Of a stretch of 13,906 bases of DNA, positions 1 through 8,819 are shown piece by piece; position 1 is the stretch's first letter, and every line of letters begins with the position of its first letter. The DNA is from Smittium mucronatum (Eukaryota > Kickxellomycota > Harpellomycetes > Harpellales > Legeriomycetaceae). A model generated the notes under the pieces. It saw only the letters and a list, made by a program, of their open reading frames with translations, was not told the origin of the DNA and ran no database searches. The stretch spans positions 1-13,906 of the forward strand of contig LSSL01002909.1 in NCBI GenBank assembly GCA_001953115.1, read 5' to 3'. The translations under genes were made by a program, and so were the position numbers.

Positions 1-185
1 CTAAAGCCAGTAATTTATACCGGTCAGCCTTACTAGATCTAAAATTCAAACTAAAATTGTGCACCGGAGATTAAAATTTTCTAGAGTAAATTTTGTACGT
101 TTATTTTAATTTTAATTATTACTTAATCATCTCTGTTCCTATTGTTATTATATACCTCCTAAGTCCCAATAATCTGGATCTATTC

Positions 186-339
186 TTACCCTGCCATTCT
201 ACGGGGTCGCTTACGAGAAGGATTTTCCAAAATATCATCCTCCCAATATTGAATTAACAAGTGCTTGGTGTAGAGGCTCCTCACCTAAGCCTAGATAAAC
301 ACTCAGAAGGTTGACTTTCGGAGTCTCACATTTTCGAAA
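186..339 (-). pseudogene. Frameshifted C-terminal coding remnant, family unknown
   Basis: This block is visibly richer in G+C than the DNA on its right. On the minus strand one frame is open from 339 to a TGA at 235-237, reading residues such as CETPKVNLL and LGLGEEPLHQALVN. A second frame is open from 284 to a TAA at 186-188, reading QYWEDDILENPSRKRPRRMAG in part and ending in a basic cluster. The two overlap at 235-284, so a single-base indel there would join them. The composition (acidic WEDD, then a KRPRR tail) looks like the end of a real protein, but I recognise no family. The terminal TAA lies inside GGGTAAGA, so a 5' splice site rather than a stop is possible. The inferred state is a degraded mobile-element or gene end; a real gene with an unseen intron is the alternative. 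Confidence 0.4.
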
Positions 340-817
340 TTATTTAATCGGATCTTTATTTTAATCTATGATAAGTAACATAGAAATAAGTAAATAAATT
401 TTCGTAAAAATTTTATGAAAATTAAAGGATATTTTCTACTATTTTTTAATAATATTTAGTGATTTTAATTTTTTTTGATCATAATAATTCCAATATTTAT
501 AGGGTTTAAAAAAAGTATTGAAGCATTATATTGACATGCTTGACTTTCTGAATCTGTTTATTGTATTCTCTAAGCCTGAATTAATATTTTTGCATTTAAT
601 TATCAGTTAATTTTCCCCATCATTTTTTATTGCAATATAATGATTCAAATAGCGATTTTTATCCGACTTAATAATCCGTGATGAAAAATATTTTTAATTA
701 GTCAAAGCGAAAAAATAATAATACATATGGTAAAAAATAATACAAGTTTGATTATATTATTAATTCATAAATCTGTTGTAGTTCTAATGAAATAATTCGA
801 TCCGATCCCCGACCCAT

Positions 818-838
818 TATATATATATATATATATAT
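818..838. repeat. (TA)n microsatellite
   Basis: A perfect run of alternating T and A, about ten units, sits directly after a short G+C-rich patch (GATCCCCGACCC). Confidence 0.9.
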
Positions 839-972
839 TCTGTATTTATTTTTGACCCTTAAGTGATTATGATGTTTTTTTGGTGTTTTTTATCCTTAGA
901 GATTATGATACTTCATTATTTTAATCGTTTTTTATCCAATAAATTTTTTTTTTTAATTATATTTATTTGCAT

Positions 973-991
973 TATATATATATATATATAT
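973..991. repeat. (TA)n microsatellite
   Basis: A second perfect alternating TA run of about nine units lies 135 bases after the first, within AT-rich non-coding DNA. Confidence 0.9.
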
Positions 992-2097
992 TACTCATAG
1001 TTATTATATAATAATTTCTCTGGTTACTGAAGGTTATATTTCATAAAATTAGTCTCTGAATATATTTTTTATTAAAAAAAGCCCATTATATATTAGTGTT
1101 CAATTTTTTTTAGAGGGATTATATATTAAACTTATCATCTAATTAATGTGAAATTGTGGATATAAATTTTCTAAATTACTATTAAAGTTAACGGAGTAAA
1201 TTAATACAATATAACTTCATACTTTAAAATCCATAGTAATAAAATAAGTGTTTTCGGCTTAGAAATTTTATTGTTAAAAAAATTCACGGAATGAATATTT
1301 TAAGCACTATATTACAAAAATAATAAACTTGAAAAAAAAAAAAATTTGTATTAAATTATAAATATATTTAGATCTAAAGTATAATTTAAGGCTAAAATTT
1401 ATTTTCCGTTAAAAAAAATGCGAATCAACGTAATTTCAACTGTAAAAAATACAATTTTGATTTCAATATGGAGTGTACATAATTTTCATTCAGAATCTAT
1501 ATGGATATAAATATAGCTCCAAATTTTACGTCTATAATGAAAAAAATAAATCTAAGATTTGCTTCATGAAAATCAATCCAGTTGAATTAAAAAATTACTG
1601 AATTATTGTCATTATAGATAATTCAATAATATAATATAGAAAAATAGAGGATTAATAGCGTTTAGATATATCTGTAATAATATAAATTAAAAAAAATTCA
1701 TTATATCTGGCCCAAAATAATATATATGCCAAAATGTGAGAAATAAACCATTTTTAATAGAATGGATGTGTTTTCGTTCAAAAATTGTGCCTTTTTAGAA
1801 TTGAAAAACATTAATATTTGAATAAAGAACACATTAAAATGAAATAAATAATGTCATTTTATATATTGATAAAAATTATAAAATAAATTAGTTTATTATA
1901 TAATATTTTAAAATAATGTAATGAATATTGATTTTATTGTGAATTTATGATATATTAGCAACTAGACACATGTTGAAATAGTAAACTTAGATTATTAGAG
2001 CAAAAAATACAGTTTAAAATATTTTTCTATTACAATAGACCGATCAATCAATTTATTTTTTGAAAAATTAAAAATATATATTAGAATTAAATATTAA

Positions 2098-2573
2098 ATT
2101 TCGGCTATATAGTTTATATTGGACTATTTTAAGAAAATTATTCTAAATTTAGCTATATTCGGCTTTTTAAGCGATTTTCGACTAATAAACTAATTTATCT
2201 AATTATATAATTCAATTATTTATTCGATTTTTTATTCGATAATTTATTTGATTTTCGCCTAATTTTTACTAATCTATAACCAATAAAATTGTATACTTTA
2301 GATAATTTAAAGAATTTATATTTTCTATTTCCTAAATAAGTTTAAATTCACAGCCCTTTCGAATATATTCTTAAAACTTGTAGCAATAAGCTACGTTTAA
2401 GTAAAATTTATCAACCGAGAAAATGTATATATTTAGATTTAGACTCTTATATATTGAAAGGATAAGGTTTTTTTTTGAAAATTAATCCATACATCAAAAA
2501 ATTCAAGGGGACTCATAATGTGTTGTGTTTATATCAAAATAAGTTGATATCCCCGATTATTGAACATTATATC
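2098..2573 (+). repeat. Left arm of inverted repeat (interrupted)
   Basis: Bases 2098-2155 and 2389-2573 together match the reverse complement of 3102-3339. The match to the right arm is interrupted by the extra 233 bp at 2156-2388. The best-conserved part runs from the AGCTACGTTTAAG stretch at 2389 to CATTATATC ending at 2573. Confidence 0.9.
2156..2388. mobile_element. Nested 233-bp insertion in left arm with 5-bp flanking repeats
   Basis: This segment is absent from the otherwise matching right arm. AGCTA occurs immediately before it (2151-2155) and immediately after it (2389-2393), while the right arm has a single AGCTA, as expected of a 5-bp target-site duplication. The segment begins TATTCGGCT and its other end, read in reverse complement, begins TATTGCT, so any terminal inverted repeat is very short. 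It is internally repetitive (GATTTTCG and TATTCGAT occur repeatedly) and has no coding capacity. A deletion from the right arm between two AGCTA copies would give the same picture. Confidence 0.6.
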
Positions 2574-3101
2574 TTTATAAAGTCTTTATATTGAATTGAA
2601 CGACTTAAACGAAAAAATATTTGAGTTATCAAAATATGCTTTGATAACAATAAATTAAAACCAGTAATATATTAAAAATTTATCCCTAAATAGAACGATT
2701 CGAATTATGAATTATATTATTTTTATCGTTATTGGATCTTATGTGTGCATTCAAAACAATGAGCGCCAGATTAAAATTATATTATATATATATATATATT
2801 TATTGTTAGCCTCATTTTTTTTAATTCTAATTAAGGGAAATATGTTGTAACTTTTTTTTATCTTCTAGTATCAATATAGTGTTTTATTTATATTTATTCC
2901 GATAGAGTGCATTAGTTTTTTAGAGTCGCATCGATATGTTATATAATTTTAAAAAATGTGTAATCTATGGCAGCTTTCATATGAATAAAATAGTAAAACG
3001 CATTTGGATTAATTATTATTTTAATGAAATAAATATGATATATTTTTTTAGATGTAATTTATAAATTTAAATTAATTATTGATAAAAATAGTAGAAATAT
3101 C
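2574..3101. other. Non-coding centre of the inverted-repeat element
   Basis: This 528-bp spacer between the arms is AT-rich with stops throughout and no recognisable protein or RNA. It includes a (TA)n run at 2783-2799. It would form the loop if the arms paired. Confidence 0.7.
2783..2799. repeat. (TA)n microsatellite
   Basis: An alternating TA tract of about eight units inside the centre of the inverted-repeat element. Confidence 0.85.
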
Positions 3102-3339
3102 GATATAATGTTCAATAATCGGGGATATCAACTTATTTTGATATAAACGCAACACATTATGAGTCCCCTTGAATTTTTTGATGTATTGATTAATTTTCAA
3201 AAAAACCCTTATCTTTTCAATATATAAGAGTCTAAATCTAAATATATACATTTTCTCTGTTGATAAATTTTACTTAAACGTAGCTAAATTTATAATAATT
3301 TTCTTAAAATAGTCTAATATAATCCAATAAAGCCGAAAT
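3102..3339 (-). repeat. Right arm of inverted repeat (uninterrupted)
   Basis: Reverse complement of the left arm. It runs without a break from GATATAATG at 3102 to AGCCGAAAT at 3331-3339. Because it lacks the 233-bp segment, it defines the pre-insertion sequence of the left arm. Confidence 0.9.
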
Positions 3340-5385
3340 ACATTCAATATTATTTTTTTAATATGCATTCACACAATAATCCCATCTTCATGAGGTCAAA
3401 GATAACACCATATAAATTTAATGAGAAAAAAAAAATCAAGTTCGAAATTTCTTTCTGGTTAAAAAAACATCAAATATTTATCCTAAAATATCTCATAATT
3501 TAATCAGAGAAATTTTTATTCAATTATATATTCATTAATATTTTATTTCCTAAACTAATTTGATAAGTTAAAATTTAAAACAATAGAAATTAGGTCATAA
3601 TAACGTAGGATATAAACCAAGATAACAATATCAAACCCAATTTTGTTTCAGAATCATCAAAAAAAGATTAAAATCATTTGAGATTCAAAATTAAATACAA
3701 TACATATCATTGATTATTAAAAAGTAGATAAAAAAATATCCAATTGAAAATTCTAATGCGTTTATTTTATTTTAAATATTAAAATGATAATAAATTGATA
3801 AAGAATTAGGAATTATATATTTTGTTTAAAATATAAATACGTTTTATAGATAAATAGCTATATAAAAAACAAAATATTAAAATCTATCAAGCTTTTCCTA
3901 AAAACCAGATAATCTAATGAAATAAAATATTAAGTATAGAATATAGTCATTGTTTACAGAAAATAAGGGATATGGTAAATTTAAAAATATCCAATTATTA
4001 AAAATAATAAGTAACAAAAAAAAAGTTATAAAATCTAAATTATATAATCATTTTGAATTAAAATATATTTTTCTGGAAATAAAAATATTTTTACGTTAAT
4101 TATGTTTATATTTTAAAAGAAATTAATTTGATATATTTTTTATTGAGTCCCAATTCATATTTAATTGGAAAGAACTTCAAAAATAAAAAATTTATAATAT
4201 TTCGAATTTTGATATCTTCTCATTAAAATTAATATTTTAACTGGATTTCATTTTTTATTATACTTTCTCCAATACCTGTTTTTTTTCTTTTTGTATTTCT
4301 GTTCAATTTCAATATTTAACATTTAATATTCATATTTTTATCAAATAGTTAACTCAATGAAAAAGTAGTATTAATTAAATCTCGGTATTTTTTTTAAATA
4401 TTATGCTAAAAGTTTAGTAGCCTGAATTTCAATAATTTGAAATAGAATAATTTTATTTTATCCATTTAAAGTGTAGCTAATTTCAGCAATAAATTATGTG
4501 TACCCAATTTTAGTTCTCCGTTTATTTCTACAATTATTTTTCCCTAAAGGAAAAATACATGGAATAATAAATTGAATTTTATATGCATAGATTTTATGAT
4601 AAAAGACGATCTATCCCAATGTGGTTGAATATTTCATGTAATTTAACGAAAAAATACCAAAATTTAAAGATATTTTTTCTAATAAAATAGAATTTAATGA
4701 TTAAATTAATAGCAACTTAAAATAATTCTAACTATAATGTGATTATATAAAAATGTTTTTGAAAAAAAATATAAAAAACCATTAAAAAGAATAAATTTAA
4801 TACAACTCAAAATCACCAGAAAAAAACAAAAAAAACTCTATTAAATCTAGATTTTGGATTAAATATAAAAAGATTTGGTATGATTAACTTTGAAATAATT
4901 CCTCGATTATAAGAAAAGTTTTAATTTAATATAATTTATGAGGCCTGATATATTCTTTGATTTATTTGATAAAGTATTGATAAAACAATTATTAATCTCT
5001 AATATTTTTGTCGAAAAATAGTTTTTCTGGTTACTGTTTTGGTAATTTTATAGATGTATTTTATTAAAAGTATGTTTTTAAAAAGGAAAATATCATAATT
5101 TTCTTTAAAAAAATTTTAATACTTAAAATTGAAAAGAAATTTGATTCGCCAGTTATTTTGGGATTTAATTATCATCATTTTACACATTTTTTTCTTTATA
5201 AATTAATTTTATTGTTTTTATGAATTTTTTTTATGGATGAATAAAATTTTTTTTGAAAGGGTTATAAAAATATTTATCAAGTAATTTCAGAAAGAATTTA
5301 TGAAAATACAAATGATAGCATGTGTTATTTGTAATCAGACACTAAAAACGTAAAAAACTGAAAAATAATTGACATATTTTTTAAT
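3340..5385. other. Gene-free, extremely AT-rich stretch
   Basis: About 2 kb dominated by A and T runs. No open frame, domain signature, tRNA or repeated block that I can support is visible on either strand. Confidence 0.7.
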
Positions 5386-5387
5386 AT

Positions 5388-5453
5388 ATAAGACAAAGCC
5401 AAAGCCAAAGGCCAAGATTAAAACTAAGGCCCAGACTTTCATACCTTCGTGAT
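5388..5453 (+). repeat. Short AAAGCC-type repeat patch encoding Lys/Pro/Ala
   Basis: A sudden G+C-richer patch of imperfect AAAGCC/AAGGCC units within AT-rich DNA. In one plus frame it reads KTKPKPKAKIKTKAQTFIPS and then a stop at TGA. It has no start codon in reach and no recognisable extension, so it may be a fragment of a Lys/Pro-rich protein or simply a degenerate minisatellite. Confidence 0.45.
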
Positions 5454-5459
5454 TTCATT

Positions 5460-7060
5460 ATTGATGGATAAAAAAGTTATAACAAACGTATTCACGTATT
5501 TGTTGAAATGTCTTTTTTAATGGTTTTTAATAAGATAAAAGCAAACCATATTATTTTTATTTGTAATAATATAAAATTAAAATAAAGGCCCAAATTTTTT
5601 AAAAGTCCAAGTATATTCTTTATATTTCAAAAACGATGGTATGTTAAGTAGATTTGTAAAATATTACTGTTTAAATCAAAAAAGTCGTTTATGAATAAAT
5701 TTTTATAAGAAATAATTTTAGAAAGTATGCTTAGAATATTTTTTTTTTTTCGCAAAGACTCCAGTTGATTTTAATTACAGCTTCTCAGAGACACAAACAT
5801 AGTGATAATCTATTTTGAGCGATCTTTAGAATCTAATATCGTGAATTATTATTTCAATTCATAATATTAGGATAATGGGGTTTAAAAATTCTATAATTTA
5901 TTTCTATAAATTAAGATATCGTATATGATATGGATTGGGGTTAAGGAAAAGCATCTTTTTTTAAATCAATCACCAATTCCAATTCCAATTTTTTAATCAT
6001 CATTTTGTTTAAGAAAGAAATCTAATTGAATTTTAACTCATATAATGAATGATTTATTAAAATATAAAATGAAAATCCGGTATTTTTATTTTTTAAAAAT
6101 TAAGCAGAGTGTATGCAAGAGCATTTACCTTTAATAGTTTTAGATGCCAAATTTTTAATATTGTTTTGGTAAATATTTTCTACTAGACATTTCCTATTGC
6201 AGAGCACCAAAAATGAAAGGCAGGTTATACAACTTTTATCATGGGAAATTAAGTTTTGATCGGGCTATTGACTGAAATATATTTTTTTAAAATCCCACAC
6301 ATTCAAAAAAACTAAGTAAGAATGTTTGAAATATAATGGTAGGCAGCAGATCTCTCTAATATGATGTATTTCTGAAAAAATATTAGAAAAAAAAGTAACA
6401 TTTGCTTTGCCTGGTGACGTGACTGAATGCCTTTTTCCTATCGATTTACATTCATTTCACCTACTTTTTGGCCAGTAAAAATTTAATGCTAATACAGATA
6501 TAAAAAAATCATTTTTATAAATACTTTGTTTTTAGAGGCAGGGGAATTTCTGATCTTGAGTATTAATGGGCTGGAATGGTATGTGAAATGTCTTTCAGAT
6601 ATTCAGTCTTGACACCATTTCCAATGAGATCTTTGATTCTATTTATCTAATTATAGTAATAATAAGATATAAAAATTCTTTTTAAGGACTAATTAATGAG
6701 AAAAAAACAAATTATTTTGGTAAACTGAGAGATTCTGTTTGAGAATCCACACTTCCATATTCAATTTTTGTTACTTACCTAATTTAGAAATAAACACATT
6801 TTTGATCTTTAAAATAATTGGATGATTTAAATCACAAAATAAATTTTCCATTGGCAAAATGTGGAAATATTATTAGATCCAGTTTGTTTTTAAATTTTTA
6901 TTTGCTTGGATATGATTGAAGTTTAAAATAGCCAATGATTTATAAGGTAAAAAAAAGTCTGGTCTTGAAAAGATTCTTCAATATGGAACTGAATATTCGG
7001 AATTCAAAAATGCATATAGCATAAAAACTGATATAAATGTTATGATTACTAAATCAATAT
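5460..7060. other. Intergenic stretch, no gene recognised
   Basis: The sequence is less extreme in AT than 340-5385 and has a more mixed texture. I see no open frame that stands out. An acceptor-like pyrimidine-rich tract ending in CAG lies near 6200, followed by 18 open codons, but no matching donor or second exon can be placed. Confidence 0.55.
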
Positions 7061-7260
7061 ATTGAGTCACTATTTGGGATAAAATTACATCAATATGAGT
7101 GAAGATTGTATATGTTTTCCAAAAATAGAAACTAGGTATTCAAATATATCATATTTAATGAATTTGTGACTAATTTGGGATAAATTTTGAAAAAATAACT
7201 CTATTTTAGTGTTTACCAAAAATAGAAATTTTTTTCAAAATAAACGACTTCTTTCATAAA
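7061..7260. repeat. Diverged tandem duplication, two units of about 100 bp
   Basis: Unit one (7061-7160) and unit two (7161-7260) share landmarks in the same order and spacing: GACTAATTTGGGATAAA (GTCACTATTTGGGATAAA in unit one) and, about 40 bp later, CCAAAAATAGAAA. The period is about 100 bp. The sequence between the landmarks has diverged considerably, so the duplication is old. No third copy is evident on either side, and no coding function is visible. Confidence 0.6.
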
Positions 7261-8440
7261 AACTCGTCATTAAATTAATGAAACCCTAGTTTATATTCCT
7301 TTACTGGTAGCCTTTTCAGTTTTAGTGAGTAACATCAATAATTTTTGCCCAATTAAACTGTAATTTAACCGGAAAATTAAAAAGAATAGAATATTCAGAC
7401 TTTCAATGAAATTCCAATTGATAAAAAAACTAAGCTAATTGAGCTCTTTTTGAGAGTTGACACCTTTCCATAAACCCATTCAGATCCGATGGAAATAAAA
7501 ATGGTTTTCATTTTTCGATCAATGTTAATATTAGATTATTACTATTTGTATATCATTGGATAAATAATCAAACTAGGCTTTTTGAAATGGATGATTTACA
7601 CAAATAGGAATTAGGCGCTAATTGGGCCCGGGAAGGGATAAACTTTTACCAGTTTCCCAATTTACAAATATACCATATAGTCGTTATTAAATTTATTGAA
7701 TGTTCTTAATAATAATCCCAATAAACTACAGGCATGTATTGAAATGGAAAGTTAACCAATGGAAAAGATATTAAAATTGTCTTCTAACCAATTAAAACCA
7801 TTATCACATATTAATCATGACAATAACTTGCTAATGGTTATTATGACAAAAAGAGCGGATCCAAAAAAGAATGTTGTTTCTCATATTTATTTATTTATTT
7901 ATTTATCAACTAAAAAAAGAGCAGCTTTTAAATATTAGAAAGTGACACGAAAACGCGTCCTTAGAATGAAAAAAGTACTGAGATACATTTTTATATTCGC
8001 GAGGTACAAAAAAATGTGTTTCGTACAGTTTTGATATATATAATACATTTTTAAAAAACAAGATCAAGTAAATTATTGAACACAGATATACCATTCTCCA
8101 CATAGTACTAATAAAGATAGGAATATAGGCTTAAAGAGTAGAAACTAGTGATTTATTTAATATATAGTGGTTCTCCAAGAATTTGGGCATATTGATATAA
8201 TTGTTGGAGTTATTTCCTTGATATTTAATGAGTGATGAGGTTTTTTAGCTTTGAAAAATACCATAGATAGCATGTAGGACCACATATCATGGTTCTCCAA
8301 ATTTCTAAAAATAGGAGCCTTAATAAAAATAGAATAATATCACCGTACTGTTTTGATTTACGTATGAGCTAAACTCCTTGATTTCAATTTTCTCTGACAT
8401 GAGTTATTTGAAAATCAGGAAGATATTTATTAGCATGGAA
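7261..8440. other. Intergenic stretch with small repeats, no gene recognised
   Basis: This holds a conspicuous G+C patch (GGGCCCGGG near 7624-7632), an (ATTT)n tract, and a pair of TGGTTCTCCAA direct repeats at 8168-8178 and 8290-8300. A hydrophobic 65-codon minus-strand frame at 7906-8103 is within the length expected by chance in such DNA and resembles no family I know. Confidence 0.55.
7885..7906. repeat. (ATTT)n microsatellite
   Basis: About five and a half perfect ATTT units. Confidence 0.9.
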
Positions 8441-8442
8441 TG

Positions 8443-8814
8443 CAAGTCTCGTTTTTTTGATTCATAAAAAAGCTGATTTGCTAATAATAGTTTGGAAATC
8501 CCAAGAGAATCCAAAACAGTTCGTAATCAAAAAAATACGGACTTGCAATTATTTTTCGTAAAAATAACATCGAATCTCTGCAAGTTTGAACATTCCAACC
8601 AGAAGAAACAGAATCCCCTGTCACACAAGGTCATCGCATCTTTTTCAAATTGTAAAAAATAAAAGCAGGCCGATTTTGGGTAAGAAAAAATGGTAATAAT
8701 ATTTTGGCCAATCCTCAACAGAAATTTTTTAACATGCTGAATATTATGCCGAAAATTGGCCAGAAAAAAAATCAAAGAAAATTGCAGGAAAAAATACTTA
8801 ATTAAACGAGACTT
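8443..8814. repeat. Possible small element bounded by 11-bp inverted repeats
   Basis: AAGTCTCGTTT at 8443-8453 is perfectly inverted as AAACGAGACTT at 8804-8814. The interior has more G+C than its surroundings and holds several short open frames on both strands (for example about 62 plus-strand codons ending near 8665, and 45 plus-strand codons starting GRFWVRKNGNN), none with a recognisable domain. The repeats do not extend beyond 11 bp, and I see no target-site duplication. It could be a decayed MITE or a chance pair. Confidence 0.3.
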
Positions 8815-8819
8815 AGTGA

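Larger units (their letters stand above)
340..2097. other. Gene-free, extremely AT-rich stretch
   Basis: I find no supportable gene on either strand. The sequence is dominated by A and T runs, with stops dense in all frames. It contains two (TA)n tracts, annotated separately. A TTCGGCT motif at 1253-1259 matches the terminal motif of the inverted-repeat element that starts at 2098, but the bases after it only weakly resemble that terminus. Confidence 0.7.
2098..3339. mobile_element. Long inverted-repeat (foldback-like) non-autonomous element
   Basis: Two long arms in opposite orientation (2098-2573 and 3102-3339) enclose 528 bp that carry no open frame of note. The inner 185 bp of the arms differ at only about six positions (roughly 97% identical by eye). 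The outer 58 bp are more diverged. Both outer ends begin ATTTCGGCT. Without the extra segment in the left arm the element is about 1.0 kb. Such symmetry is typical of foldback elements or large MITE-like DNA transposon derivatives, which depend on a transposase supplied elsewhere. I could not find a convincing target-site duplication outside 2098 and 3339, so the exact ends and superfamily stay open. A palindromic duplication of host sequence is the alternative. Confidence 0.75.

Noticed and set aside
790..815. Possible tRNA B-box (ATTCGATCC-like)
   Set aside because: No A-box at a suitable distance and no acceptor or anticodon stem could be formed on either strand.
818..991. (TA)n tracts as a replication origin or centromere signal
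   Set aside because: Simple TA repeats are common in AT-rich DNA and no other origin or centromere feature accompanies them.
2098..3339. Reading the inverted repeat as a pair of LTRs
   Set aside because: LTRs are direct repeats. These arms are inverted, and there is no primer-binding site, polypurine tract or coding centre.
7906..8103. 65-codon minus-strand open frame starting with ATG, hydrophobic
   Set aside because: Several frames of this length are expected by chance in 14 kb of AT-rich DNA, and the Phe/Lys/Ile/Ser content is what AT-rich noise encodes.
8527..8775. 82-codon minus-strand open frame
   Set aside because: Phe-rich with no recognisable domain, and plus-strand frames in the same place look at least as protein-like. 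Kept only as part of the possible small element.
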